DNA from: Rhinolophus ferrumequinum
Taxonomy: Eukaryota > Chordata > Mammalia > Chiroptera > Rhinolophidae
NCBI RefSeq assembly: GCF_004115265.2
Contig: NC_046296.1
Span: 17,614,795-17,678,794 of the forward strand
Direction of reading: 5' to 3'
DNA: 64,000 nucleotides
Shown: in pieces, positions 14,204 to 25,009 of the stretch
How positions within the stretch are numbered: the stretch's first letter is position 1
Layout of the letters: each line of letters starts with the position of its first letter
The notes under the pieces: generated by a model
What the model was told of the DNA's origin: nothing
Database searches by the model: none
What the model saw: the letters and a program-made list of their open reading frames with translations, nothing else
Made by a program: the position numbers and the translations under genes

Positions 14204-16738
14204 ATCTATCTATGTATCTATCTATCTGTCTGGTCTGACAATTAAGTTCGCGAGCTTGTTGCAACAATGTTGCTAACCTTGTTTTGATATCAGAGGGATT
14301 ATTCATTATGAATTTGTACCAACTGAACAAACAGTTAACTAAGTTCACTATTTGGAAGTGCTGAAAAGGCTGCATGAAAAAATTAGCAGAAAACGACCTG
14401 AACTTTTCTCCAACAATTCATGGCTCTTGCATCACAACAATGCACCAGCTCACACGGCACTGTCTGTGAGGGAGTTTTTAGCCAGTAAACAAATAACCGT
14501 ATTGGAACAGCCTCCCTACTCACCTGATCTGGCTCCCAATGACTTTTTTCTTTACCTGAAGATCAAGGAAATATTGAAAGGAAGACATTTTGATGACATT
14601 CAGGACATCAAGTATAATACGACGACAGCTCTGATGGCCTTTCCAGAAAAAGAGTTCCAAAATTGCTTTGAAGGGTGGACTAGGTGCTGGCATCAGTGCA
14701 CAGCTTCCCAAGGAGAGTACTTTGAAGGTGACCGTAGTGTTATTTAGCAATGAGGTGTGTAGCACTTTTTCTAGGATGAGTTCGCGAACTTAATAGTCCA
14801 ACTTCATATATATATTTTCTTATAGTTGACATACAGTATCATTCTACTTCAGCTTCAGATGTACAGCGCATTGATCCTGCATCTACACCGTCTATGAAGT
14901 GACCCCCTGAGTAGTCCAGTGCCCATCTGGCACCTTGCATGATCTTGACAACAGTGTTGATTATATTCCCCACACTGCATTTCACAGCCCCATGGCTGTA
15001 CTGTGACTACTGATTTGCTCTTTCTAATCCCCTCACCTTCTCCCCCATCCCCTCCCCCCTCCCATCTAGCAACCATAGTTTTTTTTTCCTCCTATGTCTC
15101 TGAGTCTATGGAAGATAGTTGGTTTTTTTAAAAAAAAAAAAACAAAACACACAACACTTTCCCTAGAGTCTCTGCACACAATTCTTTCCCCCACACCTAG
15201 CACCCTATGTCCTTAGCATCTGTGTGGGTGTCTGCCACAGTCCAGGGGCCTAATGAACATTTGTGGAATGAATAAGTGGATGAACGTATGACTATGCGAG
15301 AGACAGCTCCCAGAGTTTCCAGCCTCTCCTTTCTCCCCTCTCAGTGAGGTAAAACATAAACAAGGATCAATCAAATTAGCTCCAGCTGGCGAGTGGAAGA
15401 AAAGCAAGACTAAACTCCAAACACTAAAATAAAAGAGGAGGGAGAGCTAATGAAAATGAAGTCTCACTTTACATTAAGGTTCTCTGCACCTAGCCTGGGT
15501 GCTTGGGTGGGGGCCACCGACCCTCTCCTGAAAGCCCTGGATGGACCCTGCTCTCTGAGTGTCTCCTGGAGAAGCAGGTTGGGGAGTGGGCATGCGAGTT
15601 TACCCCAACACTTGCACTGAAGGAGTGTGGTCCCCTGTCTACCCAGGGTCCCTACAACGGGCAGAGTCAGCCCGGGTGGTGAATGTGACTTCCTTTATGC
15701 AAGATTGTGGGTACATTGATGAGGAACATCTAACAGGGGCTGGTGGACCTCTGACCTTCAACCAGAACTATTACTGCAGCAAACTGCTTTTGACCTCGTT
15801 CACTGGGGAGCTTGCCCGGAGACTTCAAGGGACAGGTAACTGCCTCTGACACCCCTTACTACTCAACTCCAAACTCTTCATACCTTCTGTCAACATATCA
15901 TGGCATAAAATACTCCCAATATCCCCCAAGCCAGCTGTAAATCTCCTCCATTTACCATTTGTACACCCTGTATTTCTCTTAACAGGTTGGGATGTGTTCA
16001 CATCCCATTTTCAACGTTTTCCAACTCTCATCACTCGTAACATCTCTCTCCTCCCAGTATTTTCCAATACAAACACCATACAGCATGTTTCTCCTAAAGT
16101 TCACCCAACACTTTCAAATACGTATGTCTCCTTACTGGCTTGGGTACCACCATTCATGTAAGTTACAAAGCACCAACGTCCCTGGTACCAACCCCCCAAG
16201 TCTTTGGTCACCTCTATCTAACAGATCTGGTGGGATCCTTCTTCATTGCACACTGCAGAACCACACTTCATCCTTTCTTCTCAGCATCCTCCTCTCACTT
16301 CACTTTGCATGCTGCCTCATCCTCTCAGGTGTGACCGTGAACTGTGTGGAACCAGGTATTGTCTACACGGGCATCATGAAGCACTTCTCTTGGTTATACC
16401 GCTTCCTCTTCAAGCTCAGCAGCTTCTTCCTTAAGGTGAGTAGGGGCGGAGCTGGTTTGGCCGGAAGAGGGTGGGGCAGGGCTCTGCTTGTCAGTGTGTC
16501 CCCAGCAGGCTAAAGCCTGCCTGGCAGTGACATCCCTTCCCCTCCCCAGGATCCTAAACAAGGTGCAATCCCAGTCCTCTACCTGAGCTTGGCAAAGGAG
16601 CTGAATGGCGTATCTGGAAAATATTTTAACAGTTCCTGTGTGATAACTCTTCCCCCTAAAGCTGCTCAGGATCCTGTTGTGGCCCAAAGCCTCTGGAATG
16701 CCTCAGTCCGACTAACCAACCTAGACAAGACGGACTGA
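10462..16738 (+). CDS. RDH-type short-chain dehydrogenase/reductase, six exons
   Basis: This is a predicted membrane-anchored NAD(P)-dependent oxidoreductase resembling RDH11/12/13 and DHRS13; the likely substrate class is retinoid or similar carbonyls (inference). Exons: 10462-10636, 10807-11046, 12083-12172, 15647-15835, 16329-16435, 16550-16738. They sum to 990 bases, 329 residues plus stop, with every splice site GT-AG and in phase. Residues 11-30 form a hydrophobic N-terminal anchor. The cofactor motif TGANSGIG is at 54-61 and NNAA at 133-136. The catalytic tetrad is complete: Asn156 (NYVG), Ser184 (VTSF), Tyr210 and Lys214 (YYCSK). PG at 240-241 is the usual loop after strand 6. The frame is also open upstream from 10330, but Met10462 precedes the expected anchor and fits family length. 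I do not know a human gene at this position. Confidence 0.88.
11278..11640 (-). mobile_element. LTR fossil, probably gammaretrovirus-like (ERV1), antisense
   Basis: On the minus strand the sequence has an AATAAA-type signal followed by a pyrimidine-rich R/U5-like end, as in ERV1 LTRs. The boundary at 11278 is fair; the other end, near 11620-11650 and next to a MITE, is uncertain. It lies in intron 2 of the SDR gene, opposite to its transcription. It appears to be a lone LTR or LTR fragment with no internal region, and it looks broken. Age cannot be judged without a second LTR, but it looks moderately old. Confidence 0.4.
11656..11863. mobile_element. TA-flanked MITE (Tc1/mariner type)
   Basis: Terminal inverted repeats: left end CCATATTTCCCAGAAAATAA, right end reverse-complement CTGTGTTTCCCCAAAAATAA. 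Target duplications TA flank it at 11654-11655 and 11864-11865. It shares its ends with the element at 34508-34724 but has a different, longer middle, so they are two subfamilies of one group. It is nonautonomous: no transposase is coded. It lies in intron 2 of the SDR gene. Confidence 0.8.
13190..13745 (+). repeat. L2 LINE 3' fragment
   Basis: The order of phrases follows the L2 3' end: 'ttgcttaaaatcctctgaaa', 'ctttataggataaactctaa', 'gtgcttttgcacatccgaat', 'tgccctgacacctctgactt', then 'taggccgtgagccc'. It is ancient and noncoding, inside intron 3 of the SDR gene. The preceding stretch 12173-13190 has no element I can name. Confidence 0.75.
13970..14150 (-). repeat. L1 3' end, antisense
   Basis: It begins near 'attagtttcaggtgtacaaa', followed by 'cctttacacccctcacaaag', the antisense form of an L1 3' UTR found in bats and other Laurasiatheria. 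It abuts the TCTA microsatellite. Confidence 0.7.
14153..14230. repeat. (TCTA)n microsatellite
   Basis: About 18 near-perfect copies of the tetranucleotide TCTA, with slightly interrupted units at the right end. It directly precedes the mariner relic. Confidence 0.95.
14232..14805 (+). mobile_element. Internally deleted mariner DNA transposon
   Basis: Inverted ends share ATTAAGTTCGCGA: left at about 14240-14265, right (inverted) at about 14775-14797. The length is about 570 bases against roughly 1.3 kb for a full mariner, so most of the 5' coding half is missing. The remaining frame covers the transposase C-terminus: EVLKRLHEKISRKRPEL, HHNNAPAHTALSV and YSPDLAPNDFFL. The second catalytic Asp of the DD34D set (normally HHDNAPAH) is Asn here, and an in-frame stop precedes the fragment (FVPTEQTVN then TAA). 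It is therefore dead. It sits between L1 antisense pieces in intron 3 of the SDR gene. Confidence 0.9.
14808..15115 (-). repeat. L1 3' UTR, antisense
   Basis: 'tatagttgacatacagtatc', 'cttcagatgtacagcgcatt' and later 'ttgattatattccccacact' match the antisense L1 3' UTR pattern. It may be one L1 copy split by the microsatellite and the mariner, or a second copy. Confidence 0.65.
15205..15300 (+). repeat. L2 tail fragment
   Basis: 'aatgaacatttgtggaatga' followed by 'ataagtggatgaa' matches the very 3' end of L2 LINEs. It is short and old. Confidence 0.5.
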
Positions 16739-17118
16739 TCCTCTGTGACCCCTGCCCTGACTTGCCACCTCCCCCAACTCGCAGCCCTTACTCTGAGTAT
16801 ACTTGTTGTTGGCCAGCTCCAAGGATCAATCGTCTTATCCACTTCCTCCTCTTGTTGGCTCAGTGGTACAAGGGTTCAGATTACCCAGGGGACAGTGTCA
16901 GCTTCTACTTTATTGCCAGTTCTCTGGTGGAAGTATTCATCTCTTGGGCATTAGGATCTCCAAGTCTACCAAGTCCCAGGTTGTGGTGAGGGGGAGTGAA
17001 ACCCCTTCCAGTGAATAGTCAAGGTACCAGTAAGAGAGGGAACTCCCACCTATACTTCTTTGTTCCCAGACCTTTGCATCCTGGCTTTGGGGAAACAACA
17101 CCACATAGCGTCCTCTGG

Positions 17119-17124
17119 ATTAAA
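17119..17124 (+). terminator. Possible SDR gene poly(A) signal ATTAAA
   Basis: This is the first ATTAAA after the SDR stop codon, 381 bases downstream. There is no AATAAA nearby. The sequence 16739-17300 reads as ordinary 3' UTR or flank with no repeat that I recognise. Confidence 0.4.
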
Positions 17125-17399
17125 GCATATCCCCCATCCTGTAGGACAGCACCCCAACTTCCCAGGGTGTTGTCTCCCAGCTGCTACTATAACTGAGCCT
17201 GCAGATAATCATTCTGCCTTTCTATCAACTAGCTGCTCTTGGTGATGAGTCGTGCGATAAAACCAATGAATTCTGGGAGTGAGAGCCTGTCGCTTCTTTC
17301 TTGGGGTCTTTGTTCATCTGTATCAATTTTGAAATCAGCCCTACAGATTTCACACGCACACAAATCCTTTTGGGACTGCATTACATCCACTTGGGAGGA

Positions 17400-17965
17400 C
17401 TGACATTTTTATAATATTGAATTCTAACCATGAACAAGGTATACTCATATCTATTTAAATCTTAATATCTTTACAAAATTTAGAAATAATTTCATCCATA
17501 AATATCTTACAATAGTTTTATTATATTTATTCCAGGTACCTTACTTTTCATGCTATTGTAAATGGTATTTTAAAATTTGTATATTGATCACATATTAAGC
17601 AGCTTCATGAAGTTACTGATTCTAAGAAGTTATCTGTGGATTCTTTTGTTTTTTCTACCTAGAAAATCACATCATCTAGGAATAATAACAGTTTTATTTC
17701 TTCCCTTCCAATTATCATAACTTTATTTTTTTCTCTAGAAAACCTTGATGGACTTGATAGTATTAAACCAAACTTGCATTTCTGAAATAAACCAAACTTG
17801 ATCGTAGTGCTTCTTTTGTATAGATTGCTAAATTTAGCATACTAATGTTTTTTCTTTAGAACTTTTTACTATATTCATAAATAAAATTGGCTTTTACTCT
17901 CCTTGACTTATATTGCTATTGTCTGGTTTTGCTGTCCTCGAAATATTGATTTTATAAGATGAGTA
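17400..17965 (-). repeat. Ancient L1 fragment, antisense
   Basis: AT-rich sequence with antisense L1 ORF2-like wording ('aaaccttgatggacttgata', 'accaaacttgcatttctgaa', 'attggcttttactctccttg'). It is badly decayed, so the call rests on wording rather than a frame. Confidence 0.45.
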
Positions 17966-18261
17966 GGGGATTTTTGTTAGTCCAGGGACATCATCTAAGA
18001 AGCAGATGCCAAGTGAGGATGAAATGTACAGAAACTTGTTTGGGAGAACGGCTGTGAGAAAAAATGGGGGAGAGGCTGGGAGATGCACCAGACTCTGAGT
18101 GAAGGAGAACGGGAAGAAAAAAAGGTTGGTTGGGAGCATCTTAGCAAGCAGTGAGATTGTTTTTCCATTTTTAAACTCTCTCTTGTTTTGAAAGTATCTA
18201 ATCTATTTCTGTTCCTTAGTGGTTCCTTAGTGGTTCGTCTAAAAAATTTAACCTGCATATT

Positions 18262-18703
18262 TATTTATTTATTTATTTTTTATTGGGGAAGAGGAACAGG
18301 ACTTTGTTGGGGAACAGTGTGTACTTCCAGGCCTTTTTTCCAAGTCAAGTTGTCCTTTCAGTTTTAGTTGTGGAGGGCGCAGCTCAGCTCCAGGTCCAGT
18401 TGCCGTTGCTAGTTGCAGGGGGCGCAGCCCACCATCCCTTGCGGGACTCGAGGAATTGAACTGGCAACCTTGTGGTTGAGAGCCCATGCTCCAACCAACT
18501 GAGCCATCCGGGAGGCAGCTCAGCTCAAGGTGCTGTGTTCAATCTTAGTTGCAGGGGGCGGAGCCCACCATCCCTTGCGGGACTCGAGGAATTGCACTGG
18601 CAACCTTGTGGTTGAGAGCCCACTGGCCCATGTGGGAATCGAACCGGCAGCCTTCGGAGTTAGGAGCAGGGAGCTCTAACTGCCTGAGCCACCGGGCCGT
18701 CCC
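18262..18703 (-). mobile_element. Bat tRNA-derived SINE (VES/Rhin type), composite
   Basis: On the minus strand the element starts at about 18703 with a tRNA-like head carrying a B-box-like word (ggttcgattcccacatggg region), continues into a body of 'gcaagggatggtgggct' type, and ends near 18262 in an A/T-rich tail rich in TATT units. The body and tRNA-related half occur twice (about 18540-18625 and 18410-18495), so two SINE units or an internal duplication are joined. Both halves share 'cttgtggttgagagcccat/c'. The tRNA part is not a tRNA gene. This family points to a bat. Confidence 0.85.
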
Positions 18704-19029
18704 AACCTGCATATTTAAATTAACAGTATCTTTAGTCAATATCATTATGCTTTTTTCGAACAATACATAGCTCTTAGCATCCTTTAATATTATCATTCCC
18801 TTTGAATTTATATGGTTTTGTAACCCAATGTTTTAATTATATTATTTCATTAATCTCACAAATCAGATATATTGTTATTATTTTAAATAGTTGATTTTTG
18901 TGTAGATTTACCCGTATGTTTAATATTTTCTTTGCTCGCTCTTCTTTTTTGTATGTCAGATTTTCCATCTGGGATTATTTTTCTTCTATCCAAAGTGCAT
19001 CCTTTAGATATTCCTTTAATGAGGATTCG

Positions 19030-19627
19030 TGATAGACAGAATTCTAAGATGGCCTCCAAGATTCCTACCGACTTGTATACACATTCTGCATAATCTCCTC
19101 CCCTTAAGTGTGAGCAGAACTAGTGAATATGATGGAATTTAACTCCTATGATTAGATTATGTACCTAGAAAATGGTATTTTGCTGATGTAATTAAAGTTT
19201 GTAATCAGTTGGCTTTGTGTTAATCAAAGGGGAGATTATTTTGGGTGGGCCTGACCTAATCAGGCAAGCCTTTAAAAAGGGTTAGACCTTCCCAGAAGTC
19301 AGAGAGGTTCTCCTGTTTACCACGAAAAAAGCTAACTGCCACATTTGGGAGAGGGCTACACTTATCTGGCCTCTAGGAGTGAAAACTTCAGTTCTATAGT
19401 CCTATGACTGAATTCTGCCAATAATCAGTGAGCTTGGAAGAGGACTTAGAGTCCAGATGAGATTGCAATCCTTGGTGATACCTTGATTTCAGTCTGATGA
19501 CACCCAGGGGACCCAGCTAACCTGTACTCAAGACTCCTGACTCACAGAAACTGTGAGACAATAAATGTGTTCTTTTCAGCCACTAAATTTGTAGTAATTT
19601 GTTATGTGGCGATAAAAAACTAATACA
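19030..19627 (+). mobile_element. MLT1-family LTR fossil (ERVL-MaLR)
   Basis: Begins TGATAGACAGAATTC and ends AAACTAATACA, with the internal phrases 'gtgggcctgacctaatcagg' and 'gtgagacaataaatgtg' in MLT1 order. It is a lone LTR inserted in the older L1 segment. MLT1 elements spread before or around the placental radiation, so it is of the order of 100 million years old. It is broken, with no internal genes. Confidence 0.8.
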
Positions 19628-20193
19628 GGATCTAATGATAGTAAATTTCCCCAGTTTCATTTGTTTGATTTTTTTTTTTTTTTACTTTACTGTTATTTTT
19701 GAAGAATCATTTTGCTGGCTAGGGAATTATAGGTTGATAGTTATTTTCTCTTGTTTTAAAAAACATTTCTTTGCATTCTGGCTTTCATTGTTGCTCTTGA
19801 GAAATCAGATGTTAATCTAACAGATGTTTTATAAGGAATCTGCCTTTTCTCTCTTGCTCCTTTTTAGATTTTATCTTTGTCATGTTTTTCTACAGTTTCA
19901 CTATTATTAATCCAGATGTGTACTTCTTTTTGTTTATCCTGGTAGGAAGCCCTTGGATTTCTTGAATTGGAAGATATATATGTATCCAGTATTTCTCTTT
20001 AAATACAGCCTCTCCTTTATTATCTTTCTTTTTTTATGGAATTGCAATTAGATAAAGGTTGGACTTTCTCACTTTCTCTTTCATGTTTTTTAACTTCTCT
20101 TTCACATTTTCCTTCATCTTCTATGTTAAAGCTTCATTTAAGTTCATTTTTTTAGATCTATTTTCCAATTCCCTAATTCTCTCTTCAGCTATG

Positions 20194-20660
20194 TGAAAAA
20201 TAATCTAAATGCAGACACTTTAAAATGGAGTTGAACTGCCATCCAGGGAAACAGCCTTGCACATCTTATGCCTCAGACCTTTGGAGTGTTAAAACAGGGC
20301 AAAATAACCTTTGAACTGGGCCTAAAGCAACATTGTGTCCCACAGAACTGTTTACAAAGATAACAAGAAAGCAGATATTATGACAACTGGTCTGATGTCT
20401 ACCAGACTGATAATTAAAAACATTGTTTAGAATTAACATCACAATGTCAGTTTATCTGAACCAATAGAAATGCCTTTCTTCTATTGATGTAATTGTTCTC
20501 CTTCTCTTTCTCATATATACCCCTTGCCTTTGTCTCCTAATTGGAACACTAGTTGGACGTCTGCCTGAATCAGCACTTCCCAAACAGCTATTTTTTTTTT
20601 TAATCTCAAATAAATGCTTGTTTCCTCTTACTTTGAAAGGCTTTTTATTTTAGTGTAACA
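20194..20660 (+). mobile_element. Solo LTR fossil, probably ERV1-type
   Basis: About 467 bases, starting TG and ending CA, with a TATA-like box (catatataccccttgcc region) and an AATAAA signal (near 20610) in the positions expected of an LTR. It interrupts antisense L1 sequence, which resumes on both sides. A possible 4-base target duplication is TATG/TCTG with one mismatch, in keeping with class I retroviruses. The family name is not known to me. It looks like a solo LTR with no internal region. Confidence 0.5.
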
Positions 20661-21834
20661 TCTGTGACTAATCTTTTGTTTATGCTATCTAATAACTCTG
20701 TATTATAATTATTATATTTTATTATTATATTTTATAATTGGTTGTTCTGCCAATCTACCTAGTCAATTTTTATAATCTCTTGTTCCTTCTTTATATTTAA
20801 AGCCCCCTTTATGTTTTTAAAAACATATTACACATATTCATTTTACATACTGTAACTGTCTGTAATCTCTGCAGGTTTGGGGCGTCTGGGCTGGGGCATC
20901 TGGCATGAGACTAGGACCCCTTGCTCCTCAAGGGGGACCTCCATGGCCAAGTATCCCTCCCGAGCTTTAACTGCCACACACGGTGTGGGACCAGCCCATT
21001 CATGCCTCCGTCCCTCCTACCCATCTTGTGGAGGCCTCTTCTGTGTGTCCTTCAATATAGGACTTCTGTTCAGCTAGACTTCAGGTGATTCTCAATGATG
21101 GTTTTTCTGTAGTTTAGTTGTAATTTTGATGTGGTCATACGAGGAAGCAAATACAGTGTTTACCTAATCTGCTAGCTTCCCTGGAATTCCTAATATATTT
21201 TTATTTTTTACCAATTCTAATCATTTTCAGATTAATTTGGCGTTTTCTAAGTAGGTCATTATATCATTTGTGAAAAGTTATATTTTGAGTTTAATGAGTT
21301 TAATTTCTTCCTTTCTACCTTTATATTTTTTCTTACCTTATTGTATTAGTTATGTCCTAAAATACAATGTTGATTAGAATCAGAATTATTGGATATCTTT
21401 GTATTCCTGAATTTAGAGAATCTAATGAGATCTTGTATTCTTTTCAAGGGTCGATATTTGTTTTAACAAAAAGTCTTTATCTGTATATATGGTTTTTCCC
21501 AAGATTTCTACAATAGAACTTGTGTGGTCCTACGTCCCCACTGTGAGAATAACTTCTTATGGTTGGTCCGGCTTATCCCACATTGTGGATTCTTCTTATT
21601 ACACAGTCTTCAAGGTCCCTGAGGGACCATCCTCACACTCCCCACTTCTACTCCAGAAAGAAATGGGAAGCAACAAATCTGGCGTTCCCTGGGCCACCTT
21701 CTCTCCCCACACTCTCCCAGTGTGTGATAACAAAGCCAGCAATGATGAGTACACATTAGGTTCTTTCCTGAAGGCCAGGCCCTCTCATGAAAGTGTAGCA
21801 AAGCAGGGGAAAGAAGGATTGAAGTTCTGTCTCT

Positions 21835-22145
21835 AGACCATGCAATATGAAAGCCACTGGCCACGTGTGGCTATTGAGTACTTGAAATGTGGCTAATGAG
21901 GAACTGAATTTTAAATGTCATTTAATTTTAATTAAGTAAAATTTAAGTTTAAAAATGTATATTCAGTCCAGTTATTGGAAATATTCTAAATATGTTTGAA
22001 ATATGTTGCATACATGAATCTACTTCAACTGTAAATTTTATAAAATCTAAACCAGATCAAGTAGTTCCACTGAAAATTTTACCCTCTGAATAGAGATGTG
22101 CTGTAAGTGCCAAATAAACGCTGGATTTCAAAGACCGTACAAAAA
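21835..22145. repeat. Old MER-type DNA transposon fragment
   Basis: 'gccactggccacgtgtggct' followed by 'attgagtacttgaaatgtgg', then distal 'agagatgtgctgtaagtgcc', matches an old MER element of hAT-like type that I cannot name exactly. The stretch 22150-22980 beyond it contains nothing that I recognise. Confidence 0.45.
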
Positions 22146-22984
22146 AAGTGAAATATTTCATTAATACTTTTGTATGTGTTACAAATGGAAACAATAATAG
22201 TTTGGATATCTTGTTAAATTAATTTCACTTGTTCCTTTTAACTTTTTTAAAATTATAGATGCTAGAGAATTAAGATTATATGTGTAGCTGGCTTATGAAA
22301 TTTAATTTTAATAATTCTCTAAAAAAAAAAACTCTGTAAAATTTATTAGCCTACATCTCAGTTAAAGACAATTTAAACACATTTTTATTCCTATTGGTCA
22401 GTGTTGGTATAACTAAGCTAGATGCTTCTCTCCCCCGCATCTGTTCTCCCCGGATCTGGCTTTGTCACTTTTGATTTCTCTCTGCCTCTATCCAATCCCC
22501 TCTCCAAGTCTCTCACCCTGAAAACCACCTCCACCCTCTGGGAAACAGCATTCCTTTCCTCAAGGGGAGGGTTTCCTTCTTGCTTCCTTCCCATGTTCTG
22601 GAATGCCTAGGATTCTTCCCAAGCGAGCACAGATCATCTCTATTCAGCACCACAGGTTGGGAGGATGGGCTCCAGTCATGCAAACGGGAATTTGGAGTCC
22701 TAGCTGTCCTGTTCAGGATTCCCCATCAGAGGAAGCCTCAGACTGGTGCCTATGAAAAAACACATAGGACAAAGACAACAGTAATTTTCCTTGAACCACT
22801 TAGCCTAATCCGATATAAAAGAAAGAAGATTTCCCCCATTAGTATGTCCTGTTCTTTAGACTCATTGGTACCCCCCTTTCATGGTGCTGAGAAGCATCTG
22901 GGTCTTTCCTGTATCCTTACCCCCATTCCATCTGAGGCCTGGCAGCTTCACATGAAAACTCAGCACATCTGTTAAAAGTTGTTA

Positions 22985-23720
22985 GAGACACTGAGAAGGA
23001 TGACTCCAGCTCAAATAATAATCAAAAAATACACTTGAAAAAATTTCAAGGCAGATCAATATGTACTAATATGGATAACCTCTAAGATACATTGTCCAGT
23101 GGAGATAAAAATACGGTTCAGAACAGTGTGTATAGGAAGATGCTGTTCGCATCTGCAATGCTTAAGTTTTCAGAGACCAACTCTGAAAGAGCAAACAAAA
23201 AACTGGCTTTGGGTAGGGATCTTGGGGATGGCATAAATGGGATATGTACTTATATTTAAAAAATATGTGCATATTTACAATAGCCAAAAGGTAGAAACAA
23301 CCCACATGTACATAGATGGGTGAATGGATAAACAAAATGTGGTAATACATTGAATGGAATATTATTCAGCCTTTAAAAGGAAGGAAATGCTGACACATGC
23401 TACAACTTGAATGAACTTTGAAGACATAAGCCAGACACAAAAGAACACTTATTGTGTGATTCTGTTTATATAAGGTATTTAGAATAGTCAAATTCACAGA
23501 GACAGAAAGTAGAATGTTTGTTACCAAGGGTTAAGGAGAAAAGTGAGTCCTGTTTAATGGGTACAGAGTTTCAGTATGGAAAGATGAGAAAATTTTGGAG
23601 ATGGATAGTGGTGATGGTTGCACAATAAAGTAAATGTACTAGTTCCACTGAACTGTACACTTAATAATAGTTAAAATTTATGTTATGTATGTTTTCCCAC
23701 AATAAAAAACATTTGTATGT
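22985..23720 (+). repeat. L1 3' UTR fragments, sense
   Basis: From about 23270 the text runs 'tttacaatagccaaaaggta', 'tgaatggaatattattcagc', 'gaagacataagccagacaca', 'gatggatagtggtgatggtt' to 'actgtacacttaataatag' and a terminal AATAAAAAAC tail, the classic 3' end of an old L1 (L1MA/MB-like). The part 22985-23270 looks like an adjoining older L1M piece. Confidence 0.75.
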
Positions 23721-23824
23721 AGTGCCTTTTAGAACCTTTAAATCTATTTTCATGCCATTTCTCTTTAATTAAGGGGATGGGGGCTATTTGTACTAAAATT
23801 ATAGATGCATTTATTATTTGACCC

Positions 23825-24330
23825 AAATTATCCTACAGATATACCTGTTCACATATGGAATGTCATATGTACAAGGGGATTCACTGCAGCATTGTTTGCA
23901 ATAGCAAAAGAATGGAAACAAAATATCCCACTAGAAGAAGCTGGTTAATGAGTTAATTGTATCCATGCAATAGAGTACTAAGCAGCTGAAAAAATGAATG
24001 AGGAAGTGTTCTACTTACTAATTTCGAAAGATCTCCAGGATACATTGTTAAGTGAAGAAACTAAGGTGCAAGTGTGTCTAGTATGCTACCTTCTGCTCAA
24101 GAAATGGGAGGAGTAAGATGATATATTCATATTTGCCTGCATTTACATAAAACATTGAGAGGACAAGAAAGAAACGAATAAGGGTTACCTGTAGTGGGCA
24201 ATGGGGAAGGAGTGGATGGAAACAAGAGTTGAAGGGAGGTTTTTGAATGCATCCTTTTTATATTGTTTTGGTTTTGGGATCTAGCAAATGCATTATATAT
24301 TCAGAATAATAATTGGAAATATTTAGAAGA
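23825..24330 (+). repeat. L1M 3' fragment, sense
   Basis: 'cactgcagcattgtttgcaa', 'agcaaaagaatggaaacaaa', 'ccatgcaatagagtactaag' and 'acattgttaagtgaagaaac' are in L1M 3' UTR order. It is old and noncoding. Confidence 0.65.
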
Positions 24331-24479
24331 TGAAATGGGAAAAAAGGGGCAGTAGTGGAAAGGTTGCCCAATTCATCTTTTCTACCATTTGCCCCCGCCC
24401 CCCACTTCCACCCCATCACCAACTTTACGGATTTTTCATGTTTTCAATCTGAGATTTAACTGAGACAAACATAACATCA

Positions 24480-24665
24480 CAATAGCTATATTTCAAGCTC
24501 TTTAGATTCATTTAATCTTCCCAACAACCTAATAATATAGATACTATTATTAACATTTTCATTTTACAAATGAGGAAACATAGGCACGAAGAGGTTAAGT
24601 AACCAACCAAATAACTCACACAGCCAGTAAACTGCAGTTAGAATTGGAGCCCATTGTCTATCAAA
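24480..24665. repeat. MIR SINE fragment
   Basis: 'tttaatcttcccaacaacct', 'cattttacaaatgaggaaac' and 'cacacagccagtaaactgca' follow the MIR consensus. Confidence 0.75.
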
Positions 24666-25009
24666 TCCTGGCTCTCTCAATATCGTTGTACAAATGTCTT
24701 TGCACACTTGCTCTATTGTGTCTTTCATTTCTTTGGCTACATTATTAGAAATGGGTGCGCTGGGTCAAGGAGTTTGTACTTTTTCATGTTTTAAAATAAA
24801 AAAATGCTAAAATGTCATTATGTAAATTTGCGTTATTTTACATTCGCATCATAAGGGCATGAAAATGCCTGTATCTCCATATGATAGATAACATTGAGTA
24901 GCAGCAAAATTTAATTTTTTTTCCCTTCCAGCTAACTGACGAGATACGATTTATCACTATTGTTTTAATTAGTAGTTTAGCATTGAAAAGCTGAGCGACT
25001 CTCCGGGTG

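Larger units (their letters stand above)
18704..21480 (-). repeat. Long ancient L1-type segment, antisense, interrupted
   Basis: Pieces at about 18704-19029, 19628-20190, 20662-20860 and 21190-21480 carry antisense wording of an old L1 (L1M/HAL1-like) 5' or internal region, for example 'gctttcattgttgctcttga', 'gaaatcagatgttaatctaa', 'gttatttttgaagaatcatt' and 'taattctctcttcagctatg'. Two LTR fossils lie within it at 19030-19627 and 20194-20660. The stretch 20870-21180 is GC-richer and not clearly L1. No reading frame survives. Confidence 0.5.

Noticed and set aside
14153-14230. Regular short repeats considered as a CRISPR-like array
   Set aside because: Simple TCTA microsatellite without spacers, in a mammalian genome.
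18600-18703. tRNA-like B box and cloverleaf segments on the minus strand
   Set aside because: They are the tRNA-derived heads of a SINE, not a tRNA gene.
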